Of a stretch of DNA of 64,000 bases, positions 37,713-49,699 are shown piece by piece. Each line of letters opens with the position of its first letter. Position 1 is the stretch's first letter. Below the pieces are notes generated by a model. It did not search any database and was not told the origin of the DNA. It worked only from the letters and a program-made list of their open reading frames with translations. This stretch comes from Alphaproteobacteria bacterium (GTDB lineage: Bacteria; Pseudomonadota; Alphaproteobacteria; Caulobacterales; Aquidulcibacteraceae), in NCBI GenBank assembly GCA_018969015.1, contig JAGWZE010000004.1:1-64000 (forward strand), in the 5' to 3' direction. The position numbers and the translations under genes are program-made.

Positions 37713-38330
37713 GTGAGCCAGACCCAAGGCCTTCTCGAAACGCTCGCCGCCGACGTCCAGGCGGCGCTGGGCGATCGCGTGCCGGGCGTGACGGTCGCCG
37801 TCGGCGAGCTGACGCTCCACGCGCGCGCGGACGCGATCCTCGAGGTGCTGCGCTTCCTGCGGGACGATCCGCGCTGCCGCTTCCGCACGCTCGTCGACAT
37901 CTGCGGCGTCGATCATCCGGACCGGGAGAAACGGTTCGACGTCGTCTACCACCTGCTGTCGATGCACAAGAACCTGCGCGTGCGCGTGAAGATCGAGACG
38001 GATGAGGCGACGCCCGTCGCGAGCGCGATCCAGATCTGGCCGGCGGCCGACTGGTTCGAGCGCGAAGCCTTCGACATGTACGGCATCCTGTTCTCGGGCC
38101 ACCCGGATCTGCGCCGCCTGCTCACGGACTACGGGTTCCAGGGCTTCCCGCTGCGCAAGGACTTCCCGCTCACCGGCTATGTCGAGGTCCGCTACGACCC
38201 CGAGCAGGAGCGGGTGGTGTACGAGCCCGTGAAGCTGCAGCAGGCGTTCCGGCAATTCGACTTCCTGTCGCCGTGGGAGGGCATGCTGCCCGGCGACGAG
38301 AAGGCGAAGCCATCGGGAGGCGGGCAATGA
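37713..38330 (+). CDS. nuoC: NADH-quinone oxidoreductase subunit C
   Basis: 205 residues from GTG 37713 with AAGGAA upstream. The 30-kDa subunit signature is present ([22 protein letters not shown], then [10 protein letters not shown]). It is separate from nuoD, as in most Alphaproteobacteria. A palindromic repeat element follows before nuoD. Confidence 0.95.
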   Translation: MSQTQGLLETLAADVQAALGDRVPGVTVAVGELTLHARADAILEVLRFLRDDPRCRFRTLVDICGVDHPDREKRFDVVYHLLSMHKNLRVRVKIETDEATPVASAIQIWPAADWFEREAFDMYGILFSGHPDLRRLLTDYGFQGFPLRKDFPLTGYVEVRYDPEQERVVYEPVKLQQAFRQFDFLSPWEGMLPGDEKAKPSGGGQ

Positions 38331-38335
38331 TGGCC

Positions 38336-38462
38336 GCAGCACACGTCTTCCCCCGCCTGCGGGGGAAGTGGCGCGGAGCGCCGATGGGGGGCGTCGAGAT
38401 TTGCGCCGCCGCCCCCCTCAGTCAGCCTGCGGCTGACAGCTCCCCCGCAAGCGGGGGAGCAT
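38336..38462. repeat. Palindromic intergenic repeat (REP/MITE-like) inside the nuo operon
   Basis: Between nuoC and nuoD are three hairpins: CTTCCCCCGC with GCGGGGGAAG (38347-38368), TCAGCC with GGCTGA (38422-38436) and CTCCCCCGC with GCGGGGGAG (38440-38459). The two outer GC hairpins bracket about 70 bases. A similar composite element lies upstream of dnaE. These are dispersed repeats and not coding. Confidence 0.8.
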
Positions 38463-38492
38463 GCGCGCCGATGCTGAAAAAGGAGCATGCCC

Positions 38493-39740
38493 ATGGCTGA
38501 CGACACCTCCGCCGCGCGCGCCAAGACGCCCGCCGTCGAGACGTCGGCGCCGCCGCCGCCGCCCGAAGACAAGAACACCATCACGATCAATTTCGGGCCG
38601 CAGCACCCGGCGGCGCACGGCGTGCTGCGTCTCGTGCTCGAACTCGACGGCGAGGTGGTGGAGCGCGTCGATCCGCACGTGGGCCTGCTCCATCGCGGCA
38701 CGGAAAAGCTCGTCGAGCACCGCACCTATCTCCAGAACCTGCCGTATTTCGACCGCCTCGATTACGTGGCGCCGATGAACCAGGAGCATGCCTACTGCCT
38801 GGCGATCGAGCGCCTGACGGGGGTGGAGGTTCCGCGCCGCGCGAAGATCATCCGCGTGCTGTACTCCGAGATCGGCCGGCTCCTCTCGCACCTCCTGAAC
38901 GTCACGACGCAGGCGATGGACGTCGGCGCGCTCACCCCGCCGCTGTGGGGGTTCGAGGAGCGCGAGAAGCTGATGATCTTCTACGAGCGCGCGTCCGGCT
39001 CGCGCATGCACGCGGCCTATTTCCGGCCCGGCGGCGTGCACCAGGACCTGCCGCCCAAGCTCGTCGACGACATCGAGGGCTTCTGCAAGCACTTCCCGAA
39101 GGTGCTCGACGACATCGAGGGCCTGCTCACCGACAACCGGATCTTCAAGCAGCGCAACGCCGATATCGGCGTGGTGAGCGTCGACGAGGCGCTCGACTTG
39201 GGCTTCTCCGGCGTGATGGTGCGCGGCTCGGGCATGGCCTGGGACCTGCGCCGGTCGCAGCCCTACGAGATCTACGACGAGCTCAAGTTCAAGATCCCGG
39301 TCGGCAAGAACGGCGACTGCTACGACCGCTATCTCTGCCGCATGGAGGAGATGCGCGAGAGCATCAAGATCATGGAGCAGTGCATCGAGCTCCTGCGCAA
39401 AACCGCAGGCCCGGTGATGCCGGAGCGCTCCAAGATCTCGCCGCCGCGGCGCGCCGAGATGAAGACGTCGATGGAAGCCCTCATCCATCACTTCAAGCTC
39501 TACACCGAAGGCTTCCACGTGCCGGCGGGCGAGGTCTACGCGGCCGTCGAGGCTCCGAAAGGCGAGTTCGGCGTGTATCTCGTCGCGGACGGCACGAACC
39601 GGCCGTACCGCATGAAGATCCGCGCGCCCGGCTTCCCGCATCTTCAGGCGATGGACCATATTTGCCGCGGGCACATGCTCGCGGACGTGTCGGCCATCCT
39701 CGGCTCCCTCGACATCGTGTTCGGGGAGATCGATCGCTAG
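38493..39740 (+). CDS. nuoD: NADH-quinone oxidoreductase subunit D
   Basis: 415 residues. ATG 38493 lies seven bases after AGGAG; ATG 38487 is too close. A Pro-rich N-terminal tail is followed by the 49-kDa subunit core: [21 protein letters not shown] begins at about residue 30, with [13 protein letters not shown] and the C-terminal DIVFGEIDR with the conserved Asp-Arg end. It shapes the quinone pocket with NuoB. Confidence 0.96.
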   Translation: MADDTSAARAKTPAVETSAPPPPPEDKNTITINFGPQHPAAHGVLRLVLELDGEVVERVDPHVGLLHRGTEKLVEHRTYLQNLPYFDRLDYVAPMNQEHAYCLAIERLTGVEVPRRAKIIRVLYSEIGRLLSHLLNVTTQAMDVGALTPPLWGFEEREKLMIFYERASGSRMHAAYFRPGGVHQDLPPKLVDDIEGFCKHFPKVLDDIEGLLTDNRIFKQRNADIGVVSVDEALDLGFSGVMVRGSGMAWDLRRSQPYEIYDELKFKIPVGKNGDCYDRYLCRMEEMRESIKIMEQCIELLRKTAGPVMPERSKISPPRRAEMKTSMEALIHHFKLYTEGFHVPAGEVYAAVEAPKGEFGVYLVADGTNRPYRMKIRAPGFPHLQAMDHICRGHMLADVSAILGSLDIVFGEIDR

Positions 39741-39764
39741 CCATGCGCGCGGGAGCCGCCCTCC

Positions 39765-40193
39765 ATGTTGCTCTGGATCGAATTGGGCGTGGTGGCGATC
39801 ATCACCACGCTCTTCGTGGGGTCCGCGTTTCTGTGGCTGCGGCCGGAGGACGTGGATCACGATCCGGCGCGCGTGCGCATCGGCGCGGCGTTGCAGGGGC
39901 TGATCATCGGGCTGCTAGTTGGCTTCGTGATCCTGCCGCTGCGGCTCGCCTTCATCATTCCGGATCCGCAGATCGTGGGCGAGGCGCCCAAGCCGGCCGG
40001 CGGTGTGGCGTCGCTGTCGATCCTGCCCTTCTTCCTGCTGCTGATCGTGGTGCGGCGCGGGCTTCTCGCGCGGGCGCCGGTGATCGGCGTGTATCTGCGC
40101 GCCTACCGCAAGGCGATGCTCAAACGTCAAATCTGGGGCGCGCAGGCTGCGCTGGCCCGGCTCACCCGCATCGATGCGGACGAGAAGACGTAA
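39765..40193 (+). CDS. Membrane protein of unknown function in the nuo operon
   Basis: 142 residues with GGGAG before ATG 39765. Three hydrophobic helices are visible (about 3-23, 42-66 and 82-96) and a basic C-terminal tail (YLRAYRKAMLKRQIWGAQ). It is inserted between nuoD and a SnoaL-like gene, in the operon direction and spacing (24 bases after nuoD). I do not recognise the family. Confidence 0.75.
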   Translation: MLLWIELGVVAIITTLFVGSAFLWLRPEDVDHDPARVRIGAALQGLIIGLLVGFVILPLRLAFIIPDPQIVGEAPKPAGGVASLSILPFFLLLIVVRRGLLARAPVIGVYLRAYRKAMLKRQIWGAQAALARLTRIDADEKT

Positions 40194-40203
40194 GGACCAT
40201 CCG

Positions 40204-40536
40204 ATGACGCCCGCCGCGATCGCCCAGAAACAGCTCGACGCCTACAACGCCCAGGACCTGGACGCCTACATGGCGTGCTTCACGCCGGATTGCGTGATCG
40301 CCGATCTCAACGGCGCGGTGACGCAGAACGGCGCCGGCGAGATCCGCGCGCGCTATGCGGCGATGTTCGCGAAATTTCCGCAGAACAAGGCCGAGCTTCT
40401 GCACCGCATCGCCCACGGAACCGTCGTCATCGACCACGAGCGCGTCGTGCGCGCGCCCGGCGGCGAGGTGTTCGAGGCCGTCGCTATCTACACCGTCCGC
40501 GACGGGCTCATCGCCCGCGTCGATTTCGCGAAGTGA
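40204..40536 (+). CDS. SnoaL-like / NTF2-fold protein
   Basis: 110 residues, starting 10 bases after the preceding gene. It matches the SnoaL-like polyketide-cyclase or steroid-isomerase fold: QLDAYNAQDLDAYMACFTPD at the start, IRARYAAMFAKFP in the middle and YTVRDGLIARVDF at the end. No clear catalytic set allows a reaction to be named. Its place within a complex I operon is unusual, and a role there is unknown. Confidence 0.8.
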   Translation: MTPAAIAQKQLDAYNAQDLDAYMACFTPDCVIADLNGAVTQNGAGEIRARYAAMFAKFPQNKAELLHRIAHGTVVIDHERVVRAPGGEVFEAVAIYTVRDGLIARVDFAK

Positions 40537-40543
40537 GAGGAAA

Positions 40544-41203
40544 ATGAGCGTCCGTCGCCTCGCACAGACCCAGCCGCCAAGCTTCGCCTTCACGGCCGAA
40601 ACGCTCGAGACGGCGAAGTGGTGGATGTCGAAATATCCGCCGCACCGCAAAGCCTCTGCGGTGATCCCGATTCTGTGGCTGATCCAGAAGCAGGAAGGGT
40701 GGGTCAGCGAACCTGCGATCCGCACCGTCGCCACGATGCTCGAGATGCCGGTGATCCGCGTGCTCGAGGTCGCGACCTTCTACACGATGTTCCACCTGCA
40801 GCCGGTCGGGAAGCATCACCTGCAGGTGTGCGGCACCACGCCCTGCATGCTGCGCGGCGCCGAAGACCTGAAGGCCGTGTGCAAGAAGCGCATTGGCGAG
40901 AAGTTCGACGTGACGGCCGACGGCCTGTTCTCGTGGGAGGAGGTCGAGTGCCTCGGCGCGTGCGTGAATGCGCCGGTGGTCGCGATCCACGACTACTATC
41001 ACGAGGACCTCGACGTCGGCGCGCTGGAGCGCACGATCGACGCGCTCGCCAGCGGACAGCACGTGCGTCCCGGATCGGCGATCGGGCGCCAGACGTCGGC
41101 GCCGGAGGGCGAGGCCAAGACGCTCACCGATCCGACGCTGTATGACGGCACGCTCGCCCAACCGATCAAGCTGCCCAACCTGCCGGAGCCGGCGGCGTCG
41201 TGA
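40544..41203 (+). CDS. nuoE: NADH-quinone oxidoreductase subunit E
   Basis: 219 residues from ATG 40544 (GAGAGGAA upstream). Thioredoxin-like [2Fe-2S] subunit: EVATFYTMFHLQPVGKHHLQ, Cys in CGTTPCMLRG and the second pair in ECLGACVNAPVV give the N1a cluster. A C-terminal tail of about 50 residues beyond the core is common in Alphaproteobacteria. Confidence 0.95.
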   Translation: MSVRRLAQTQPPSFAFTAETLETAKWWMSKYPPHRKASAVIPILWLIQKQEGWVSEPAIRTVATMLEMPVIRVLEVATFYTMFHLQPVGKHHLQVCGTTPCMLRGAEDLKAVCKKRIGEKFDVTADGLFSWEEVECLGACVNAPVVAIHDYYHEDLDVGALERTIDALASGQHVRPGSAIGRQTSAPEGEAKTLTDPTLYDGTLAQPIKLPNLPEPAAS

Positions 41204-41449
41204 GCGAAACATCCGATCCCCAGGCGCCGCAGACGCCCGCCGCCGCGCCGCCCGCGCGGCTCGGCATGGGCCGCATCTGGTTTGCGATCTATGCCGCGAT
41301 CGCGCTCGTGTTCGCGGGCGCCGCGGCGTACATGCACATCGTGCAGAAGGCGCCGCTGATGCAGCCGCAGGTTCTTTTCCCGTCCCTCGGGGCGGTCTGG
41401 TTCGTCATCCGCGCCGCGCTCGCGCTGCGCGCTCCCACCGGTGGATCCC

Positions 41450-41463
<14 letters not shown>
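41200..41463 (+). CDS. Small membrane protein between nuoE and nuoF
   Basis: 87 residues from GTG 41200, overlapping the nuoE stop by four bases (GTGA). A Pro/Ala-rich cytosolic start is followed by two hydrophobic helices ([20 protein letters not shown] and [20 protein letters not shown]). It overlaps the start of nuoF by 14 bases. Overlaps at both ends support real translation. Function unknown. Confidence 0.7.
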
Positions 41464-42760
<1,297 letters not shown>

Positions 42761-42773
42761 GGACGAAGGACCG

Positions 42774-44882
42774 ATGACGAAGATCCTCATCGACGGAACG
42801 GAAGTGGACGTCCCCGCGGAGTTCACGCTCCTGCAGGCCTGCGAGGCCGCGGGCGTCGAGATCCCGCGCTTCTGCTACCACGAGCGCCTGTCGATCGCCG
42901 GCAACTGCCGCATGTGCCTCGTCGAGGTGAAGGGCGCGCCCAAGCCCGTCGCCTCGTGCGCGCAGCAGGTCAAGGACCAGCGGCCCGGCCCCAATGGCGA
43001 ACCGCCCGCCGTCATCACGAAATCGCCGCTCGTGAAGAAGGCGCGCGAGGGGGTGATGGAGTTCCTCCTCATCAACCACCCGCTCGATTGCCCGATCTGC
43101 GACCAGGGCGGCGAATGCGACCTGCAGGACCAGGCGGTGGCCTATGGCCGCGCCGGCTCGCGCTTCGATCTCAACAAGCGCGCCGTCGAAGAAAAGCAGA
43201 TGGGCCCGCTGGTGAAGACCGTGATGACGCGCTGCATCCAGTGCACGCGCTGCGTCCGCTTCGTCACCGAGATCGCCGGCGTGCCGGAGATCGGCGCCAC
43301 GGGCCGCGGCGAGGACATGGAGATCACGACGTATCTGGAAGCGTCGCTGACGAGCGAGCTTTCGGCCAACGTCATCGATCTGTGCCCGGTCGGCGCGCTC
43401 ACCTCCAAGCCCTATGCTTTCAACGCGCGCCCGTGGGAGCTCACGAAGGTCGAAAGCATCGACGTGATGGACGCGCTCGGCTCCAACGTGCGCATCGACG
43501 CGCGCGGCCCTGAAGTGCTGCGCGTGCTGCCGCGCGTGAACGAAGAGATCAACGAGGAGTGGATCTCCGACAAGACGCGCTACGCCGTCGACGGCCTCAA
43601 GCGCCAGCGCCTCGATCGCCCCTTCGTGCGGAAGAACGGCAAGCTGACGCCCGTGACGTGGGACGAGGCGCTCGCCGCGACCGCGCAGGCGCTCTCGGGT
43701 GATCCGGCGCGCATCGGCGCCATCGCGGGCGACCTCGTCGACGCCGAGAGCACGAAGGCGCTGCTCGATCTCATGCGCGCGCTCGGCGTGCAGTCCACCG
43801 ATTGCCGCGCCGACGGCGCCGCTGCGCTGGGCAAAGGCCCTCGCCAGGGCTGGCTGTTCAACACCACGCTGGACGGCGTCGAGGACGCCGACGCGCTGCT
43901 CCTGATCGGGACCAACCCGCGCACGGAAGCGCCGGTGCTCAACGCGCGCATCCGCAAGGCGTGGCTGCGCAACGATCTCCAGATCGGCGTGATCGGCCCG
44001 CGCGTCGATCTCACCTATCCCGCCCATCATCTCGGCGCGGGCCCCGCGACGCTGCGCGAGCTCGTGGAGGGCCGGCTCTCCTTCGTCGAGACGCTGAAAG
44101 CGGCGAAGCGGCCGATGATCGTCGTTGGCGCGGCGGCGCTCGCCCGCGCGGACGGCGCGCAGATCCTGCGCCTCGCCGGCAAGCTCGCCGCGGCCGTCGG
44201 CGCGGTGAAGCCGGCCGAGGACTGGAACGGCTTCAACGTGCTGCACACGGCCGCCGGCCGCGTCGGCGCGCTCGATCTCGGCTTCCTGCCGGGGCCGGGC
44301 GGCAAGGACGCCGCCGCGCTCGTGGCCGCCGCCAATGCCGGCGCGCTCGACACCCTGTTCGTGCTCGGCGCGGACGAGGGCGCGTTGCCGGAGCCGGGCA
44401 AAAGCACGGTCATCTATCTCGGCACGCATGGCGATCGCGGCGCCCACCGCGCCGACATCATCCTGCCGGGCGCGGCCTATACCGAAAGGAACGCCACCTA
44501 CGTGAACACCGAAGGCCGCGTGCAGTACGCCCGCCGCGTCGTGTTCCCCAAGGGCGAGGCGCGCGAGGACTGGGCGATCCTGCGGGCGCTGTCGGCGCGC
44601 GTGGGCAAGACGCTGCCCTATGACGATCTCGCCGCTCTGCGCGCGCGCATGATCGCCGAGCATCCCACGTTCGGCGCCGTTGATTACGCGCCGGGCGCGG
44701 TCGATGCGGCGGCGTTCGATCCGGCGGCGCTGGGCGAGGAGGGGGCGGTGAGCGATGCGCCCTTCGCGCCGGCCTTCGCCGATTTCTACCTCACCAATCC
44801 GATCGCGCGGGCGAGCCAGATCATGGCCGAATGCTCGGCGCAGGCGGCGGCGCGGGCGTCCGCGCGCACGGCGGCGGAGTAA
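42774..44882 (+). CDS. nuoG: NADH-quinone oxidoreductase subunit G
   Basis: 702 residues. The N-terminal ferredoxin domain ([2Fe-2S] ligands in [20 protein letters not shown]) is followed by the His-Cys3 cluster ([19 protein letters not shown]) and a [4Fe-4S] cluster ([12 protein letters not shown], later Cys in [12 protein letters not shown]). The remaining two thirds is the degenerate molybdopterin-oxidoreductase-like domain, which carries no Mo cofactor in complex I. Confidence 0.96.
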   Translation: MTKILIDGTEVDVPAEFTLLQACEAAGVEIPRFCYHERLSIAGNCRMCLVEVKGAPKPVASCAQQVKDQRPGPNGEPPAVITKSPLVKKAREGVMEFLLINHPLDCPICDQGGECDLQDQAVAYGRAGSRFDLNKRAVEEKQMGPLVKTVMTRCIQCTRCVRFVTEIAGVPEIGATGRGEDMEITTYLEASLTSELSANVIDLCPVGALTSKPYAFNARPWELTKVESIDVMDALGSNVRIDARGPEVLRVLPRVNEEINEEWISDKTRYAVDGLKRQRLDRPFVRKNGKLTPVTWDEALAATAQALSGDPARIGAIAGDLVDAESTKALLDLMRALGVQSTDCRADGAAALGKGPRQGWLFNTTLDGVEDADALLLIGTNPRTEAPVLNARIRKAWLRNDLQIGVIGPRVDLTYPAHHLGAGPATLRELVEGRLSFVETLKAAKRPMIVVGAAALARADGAQILRLAGKLAAAVGAVKPAEDWNGFNVLHTAAGRVGALDLGFLPGPGGKDAAALVAAANAGALDTLFVLGADEGALPEPGKSTVIYLGTHGDRGAHRADIILPGAAYTERNATYVNTEGRVQYARRVVFPKGEAREDWAILRALSARVGKTLPYDDLAALRARMIAEHPTFGAVDYAPGAVDAAAFDPAALGEEGAVSDAPFAPAFADFYLTNPIARASQIMAECSAQAAARASARTAAE

Positions 44883-44887
44883 GCGCC

Positions 44888-45934
44888 ATGGCTGATCTCA
44901 TCGCCCAGTACGGACCGGTCTGGGGCTTCTGGCTCGGCGTCGGCCAGATCCTCGCGATCATGGTCATGCTGCTTCTGACGCTCGCCTTCATCCTGCTGTT
45001 CGACCGCAAGGTGTGGGCGGCGGTGCAAATGCGCAAAGGGCCGAACGTCGTCGGCCCCTTCGGGCTGTTCCAGTCCTTCGCGGACTTCATCAAGTTCGTC
45101 GTGAAGGAGATCGTCATCCCCGCCGGGGCGAACAAGACGGTCTTCATCCTCGCGCCGCTGCTCACCTTCACGCTCGCCTTCGCGGCCTGGGCGGTGGTGC
45201 CGATCGCGCCGGGCTGGGTGATCTCCGACATCAATGTCGGCATCCTCTACCTGTTCGCGATCAGCTCGCTCGGCGTCTACGGCATCATCATGGGCGGCTG
45301 GGCGTCGAACTCGAAGTATCCCTTCCTGGGCTCGCTGCGCAGCGCGGCGCAGATGGTGAGCTACGAGGTCTCGATCGGCTTCGTCATCATCACGGTGCTG
45401 CTGCTCGTCGGCAGCCTCAACCTCACCACCATCGTGGACAACCAGAAGGCCGGCGTCTGGGCCTGGCACGCGTTCGCGTGGCCCACCGTCTTCATCATGT
45501 TCCCGATGTTCGTGATCTTCTTCATCTCGGCGCTCGCGGAGACGAACCGGCCGCCCTTCGATCTTCCCGAGGCGGAGTCCGAACTCGTCGCGGGCTATCA
45601 GGTCGAGTACTCCTCGACGCCGTATCTGCTCTTCATGATCGGCGAGTACCTGAACATCGTGCTGATGTGCGCGATGATCTCGATCCTTTTCCTCGGCGGG
45701 TGGCACCTGCCGTGGGGGCCTGTCGAGCAGCCGTTCCTCGGCTTCCTGGTGCTCTACGCCAAGATCTGGCTCGTGTTTTTCATGTTCGCCATGGTGAAGG
45801 CGATCGTGCCCCGCTACCGCTACGACCAATTGATGCGCCTCGGCTGGAAGATCTTCCTGCCGACGACGCTCGTCGCCGTCGCGGTGCTGGCCGGGTACGT
45901 CGCCTACAACGGCCGCCCTGTTATCGGCGGCTGA
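44888..45934 (+). CDS. nuoH: NADH-quinone oxidoreductase subunit H
   Basis: 348 residues, five bases after nuoG. Eight-helix membrane subunit at the junction of the arms; recognisable loops are [38 protein letters not shown] and GYQVEYSS. It forms the quinone entry tunnel with NuoB and NuoD. Confidence 0.96.
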   Translation: MADLIAQYGPVWGFWLGVGQILAIMVMLLLTLAFILLFDRKVWAAVQMRKGPNVVGPFGLFQSFADFIKFVVKEIVIPAGANKTVFILAPLLTFTLAFAAWAVVPIAPGWVISDINVGILYLFAISSLGVYGIIMGGWASNSKYPFLGSLRSAAQMVSYEVSIGFVIITVLLLVGSLNLTTIVDNQKAGVWAWHAFAWPTVFIMFPMFVIFFISALAETNRPPFDLPEAESELVAGYQVEYSSTPYLLFMIGEYLNIVLMCAMISILFLGGWHLPWGPVEQPFLGFLVLYAKIWLVFFMFAMVKAIVPRYRYDQLMRLGWKIFLPTTLVAVAVLAGYVAYNGRPVIGG

Positions 45935-45944
45935 GGAGAGAGAG

Positions 45945-46433
45945 ATGTCACGGATCGTCCAAGCGGCCCGGGGCGCACTGCTGCTCGATTTCGTCGGCGC
46001 CTTCGCGCTCGGGATGAAGTATTTCTTCCGGCGCAAGGCGACGGTGAACTACCCGTTCGAGAAGAACGCGCTGTCGCCGCGCTTCCGGGGCGAGCACGCG
46101 CTGCGCCGCTACGCCAACGGGGAAGAGCGCTGCATCGCCTGCAAGCTGTGCGAGGCGATCTGCCCCGCGCAGGCCATCACCATCGAGGCCGAACCGCGCG
46201 TGGACGGCAGCCGCCGCACCACGCGCTACGACATCGACATGGTGAAGTGCATCTATTGCGGCTTCTGCCAGGAGGCGTGCCCGGTCGACGCCATCGTCGA
46301 GGGGCCGAACTTCGAGTTCTCCACGGAGACCCGTGAGGAACTCTACTACGACAAGGAACGCCTGCTCTCGAACGGGGACCGTTGGGAGCGGGAGATCGCC
46401 AAGAATCTGGAACTGGATGCGCCCTATCGGTAG
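45945..46433 (+). CDS. nuoI: NADH-quinone oxidoreductase subunit I
   Basis: 162 residues. Two ferredoxin motifs carry clusters N6a and N6b: [16 protein letters not shown] and [17 protein letters not shown] purine-rich GAGGAGAGAGAG ribosome site precedes ATG 45945. Confidence 0.97.
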   Translation: MSRIVQAARGALLLDFVGAFALGMKYFFRRKATVNYPFEKNALSPRFRGEHALRRYANGEERCIACKLCEAICPAQAITIEAEPRVDGSRRTTRYDIDMVKCIYCGFCQEACPVDAIVEGPNFEFSTETREELYYDKERLLSNGDRWEREIAKNLELDAPYR

Positions 46434-46507
46434 AAGGGCGCCCGGCTGGCGGTGCGGATCGCTTGCGATTCGATCGACCGCCGCTCGAGAGGGAAAGTAG
46501 GACGGGG

Positions 46508-47107
46508 ATGGGGCTCACGGCGATTGCCTTTTACGCACTGGCGGCGGTGGCCGTCGGGGCTGCGCTGGCGGTCATTTCCGCGCGCAACCCCGTGCACTCG
46601 GTGCTGTTCCTGATCCTGACCTTCTTCTCGACGGCCGGGCTCTTCGTGCTTCTGGGCGCGGAGTTCCTCGCGATGCTGCTGGTCGTCGTCTATGTCGGCG
46701 CGGTCGCGGTGCTCTTCCTGTTCGTCGTGATGATGCTCGACGTGAATTTCGCCGAGCTGAAACAGGGCTTCTTGAGCTACATGCCGCTCGGCGCGCTGAT
46801 CGGGCTCGCGCTGCTGGCCGAACTGGTGCTCGTCACCAGCGCCACGCACGGGCAGGGCCATTCCGCGCTCGCGCCGCCCGTCGAGGGCACGAACGCGCTC
46901 GCCATCGGGCGGGTGCTCTACACGGACTATCTCGTCCTCTTCCAACTCTCCGGCCTCGTCCTGTTCGTGGCGATGATCGGCGCCGTCGTGCTCACGCTGC
47001 GCAAGCGGACGGGCGTGAAGCGCCAGAGCGTGTCGCGCCAGGTCGGCCGGACGCGCAAGCAGGCGGTCGAGCTGAAGGACGTCAAGTCCGGCCAGGGCCT
47101 GAGCTAG
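46508..47107 (+). CDS. nuoJ: NADH-quinone oxidoreductase subunit J
   Basis: 199 residues, five hydrophobic helices, with the typical [19 protein letters not shown] and [20 protein letters not shown] segment that includes the pi-bulge helix. ATG 46508 is the first start that gives the family N-terminus; upstream extensions are out of family. The basic tail (about 30 residues) is Lys/Arg-rich. Confidence 0.95.
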   Translation: MGLTAIAFYALAAVAVGAALAVISARNPVHSVLFLILTFFSTAGLFVLLGAEFLAMLLVVVYVGAVAVLFLFVVMMLDVNFAELKQGFLSYMPLGALIGLALLAELVLVTSATHGQGHSALAPPVEGTNALAIGRVLYTDYLVLFQLSGLVLFVAMIGAVVLTLRKRTGVKRQSVSRQVGRTRKQAVELKDVKSGQGLS

Positions 47108-47118
47108 GAGCGCGCGCC

Positions 47119-47427
47119 ATGGAAATCGGCCTTTCCCACTTCCTCGCCGTCGGCGCCGCGCTCTTCACGATCGGCGTCTTCGGCATCTTCGTGAACCGCA
47201 AGAACGTCATCGTGCTCCTGATGTGCATCGAGCTCGTGCTGCTCTCGGTGAACGTCAACCTCGTCGCGTTCTCCGCCTTCCTGGGCAACATCCAGGGGCA
47301 GGTGTTCGCGATGTTCGTGCTCACGGTCGCCGCGGCGGAAGCCGCCGTCGGCCTCGCCATTCTCGTCACGTACTTCCGCAATCGCGGCGATATCGCGGTG
47401 GAAGACCTCAATCTCATGAAAGGCTGA
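47119..47427 (+). CDS. nuoK: NADH-quinone oxidoreductase subunit K
   Basis: 102 residues, three helices, with the two intramembrane Glu of the proton path in [11 protein letters not shown] and [11 protein letters not shown]. It sits between nuoJ and nuoL in standard order. Confidence 0.96.
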   Translation: MEIGLSHFLAVGAALFTIGVFGIFVNRKNVIVLLMCIELVLLSVNVNLVAFSAFLGNIQGQVFAMFVLTVAAAEAAVGLAILVTYFRNRGDIAVEDLNLMKG

Positions 47428-47437
47428 CGCGCCCGCG

Positions 47438-49699
47438 ATGATGGAGACCGTCCTCGTCCTCGCCCCGCTCGCGGCCGCCGCGATCGCCGGGCTCCTGCAG
47501 CGCTACATCGGCGACAAGGTCGCGATGAGCCTGACCACCGCCGCCGTCGGCCTTGCCGCGGCGCTGTCCATTTACATCTTCGCCGACCTGCACTGGCTCG
47601 GCGGGGAGGCGCGGACGATCCCGCTGTTCCGCTTCGTCGACATCGCCGGGTTCACCTCCACCTGGTCGGTGCGGATCGATGCGCTGTCCTCGGTGATGCT
47701 GGTCGTCGTCACCAGCGTCTCGTTCCTCGTGCACGTCTATTCGTGGGGCTACATGGCCGAGGACCCGCACCGCGCGCGGTTTTTCGCCTACCTGTCGTTC
47801 TTTACGTTCTCGATGCTCGCGCTCGTCACCGCGAACGATTTCCTGCAGCTGTTCTTCGGCTGGGAAGGGGTGGGCGTCGCGTCCTATCTGCTGATCGGCT
47901 TCTGGTACCAGAAGCGCAGCGCCAACGACGCCGCAATCAAGGCCTTCGTCGTCAACCGCGTGGGCGATTTCGGCTTCGCGCTCGGCATCATGGCCGCCTA
48001 CTACGCCTACGGATCGATCGAGTTCGACGCCGTCTTCAAAGCGGCCGCCGCCAATCCGGGCCTGATCTTCCAGTTCGGCCCCGTCTCGGGCCCGGCGATA
48101 GAGATCATCTGCGGGCTCCTGTTCATCGGCGCGATGGGCAAGTCGGCGCAGTTCTTCCTGCACGTCTGGCTGCCGGACGCCATGGAAGGCCCGACGCCCG
48201 TCTCCGCCCTGATCCACGCCGCCACCATGGTGACGGCCGGCGTGTTCATGGTCTGCCGCTGCTCCTCGATGTTCGAGATGGCGCCGGTCGTCGCGGGCGG
48301 CGTGACGCTGATCGGCGCGGTGACGGCGATCTTCGCGGCCACCTGCGGCCTCGCCCAGAACGACATCAAGCGCGTGATCGCGTACTCGACCTGCTCGCAG
48401 CTCGGCTACATGTTCTTCGCCGCGGGCGTGGGCGCCTATGGCGCGGCGATGTTCCACCTGTTCACGCACGCCTTCTTCAAGGCGCTGCTGTTCCTGGGCG
48501 CGGGCTCCGTCATCCACGGCATGCACCACGAGCAGGACATGCGCTTCATGGGCGGCGTGCGCAAAGCGATGCCGATCACCTGGGCGATGATGCTGGTCGG
48601 CACGCTTGCCTTGATCGGGTTCGGCCTGCCGCTCGAGCAGTTCAAGATCGGCTTCGCCGGCTTCTGGTCGAAGGACCACATCATCGAGAGCACGTTCGTC
48701 GCTGGCGAGAGCGGACGCCTGTTTGCGCAGTTCGCCTTCGTGATCTCGCTCGTCGCGGCGCTGCTGACCTCCTTCTATTCGTGGCGCCTGCTGTTCATGA
48801 CGTTCGAGGGGCGCTATCGCCCGAACCCCGACGCGCACCACGACGATCATGGCGCCCATGGCCACGACGCGAAGGCGCATGACGATCATGGTCACGACGG
48901 CCACGCCGCGCACGACGACCACGGCCACGGCAAGGCCCACGGCCATGCGCCGGCGCCGGCCGGCGTCGCGCCCGCCCATGAATCGCCCTGGGTGATGGTG
49001 GCGCCGCTGGTGGTGCTGGCCTTCGGCGCGGTGCTCGCGGGCGCGGCCTTCAAGGACCAGTTCGTCGGCAAGAAGGCGGCCGAGTTCTGGGGCGGCACGC
49101 TCGCCCTGCAGAACGATCCGCTCGCCTATCCGGACAAGTCGCACGACGCGGCCAAGGCGGCTGCGCCCGCCGAAGCGCATGGCCCCGACGCGGCGCACGC
49201 GGCCGTTGCGACGGAGCCGTACGCCGCGGCGAAGCCGGACGAGGCGCATGGCGCAGCGGCGGCCCACGGCGAAAAGGGCGGCCACCACGACCTGCCGCAA
49301 TGGGTGATCTGGGCGCCCTTCGGCGTCACGCTGCTTGGCTTCCTGATCGCGCTGCCGATCTATTTCTTCAGCGCGGGGGCAGGGGCCGCGATCGCCAAGG
49401 CGACAGGCCCGCTGCACGCGTTCCTGTTCCGCAAATGGTATTTCGACGAGCTCTATGACGCCGTGTTCGTCAAAGGCGCCCGCGCCCTCGGCGACGTGTT
49501 CTGGAAGGTCGGCGACCGCCGGATCATCGACGGGCTCGGCCCCAACGGCGTCGCCGCCGTGGCGCGCTTCTCGGCCCGTCAGCTGCGCAAGGTCCAGAGC
49601 GGCTATCTCTACCACTACAGCTTCCTGATGCTCGCGGCCGCGGTGGCGTTCGGCGCCTATGCGTTGTGGGCCTCGGGTCTCGTGAGGATCGGCCAATGA
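47438..49699 (+). CDS. nuoL: NADH-quinone oxidoreductase subunit L, with His-rich loops
   Basis: 753 residues, longer than the roughly 615 of E. coli. The antiporter-like core is present ([59 protein letters not shown]). Extra length comes from two hydrophilic His/Asp-rich insertions, at about residues 465-508 ([16 protein letters not shown] at its end) and at about 570-620 ([17 protein letters not shown]). Such loops occur in other alphaproteobacterial NuoL and could bind metal. ATG 47441 is an equal start choice. It ends overlapping nuoM by four bases. Confidence 0.95.
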   Translation: MMETVLVLAPLAAAAIAGLLQRYIGDKVAMSLTTAAVGLAAALSIYIFADLHWLGGEARTIPLFRFVDIAGFTSTWSVRIDALSSVMLVVVTSVSFLVHVYSWGYMAEDPHRARFFAYLSFFTFSMLALVTANDFLQLFFGWEGVGVASYLLIGFWYQKRSANDAAIKAFVVNRVGDFGFALGIMAAYYAYGSIEFDAVFKAAAANPGLIFQFGPVSGPAIEIICGLLFIGAMGKSAQFFLHVWLPDAMEGPTPVSALIHAATMVTAGVFMVCRCSSMFEMAPVVAGGVTLIGAVTAIFAATCGLAQNDIKRVIAYSTCSQLGYMFFAAGVGAYGAAMFHLFTHAFFKALLFLGAGSVIHGMHHEQDMRFMGGVRKAMPITWAMMLVGTLALIGFGLPLEQFKIGFAGFWSKDHIIESTFVAGESGRLFAQFAFVISLVAALLTSFYSWRLLFMTFEGRYRPNPDAHHDDHGAHGHDAKAHDDHGHDGHAAHDDHGHGKAHGHAPAPAGVAPAHESPWVMVAPLVVLAFGAVLAGAAFKDQFVGKKAAEFWGGTLALQNDPLAYPDKSHDAAKAAAPAEAHGPDAAHAAVATEPYAAAKPDEAHGAAAAHGEKGGHHDLPQWVIWAPFGVTLLGFLIALPIYFFSAGAGAAIAKATGPLHAFLFRKWYFDELYDAVFVKGARALGDVFWKVGDRRIIDGLGPNGVAAVARFSARQLRKVQSGYLYHYSFLMLAAAVAFGAYALWASGLVRIGQ

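Noticed and set aside
38327-38500. Short frame between nuoC and nuoD
   Set aside because: It is a translation of the palindromic repeat element (Arg/Gly/Pro/Ala-rich) and has no ribosome site of its own.
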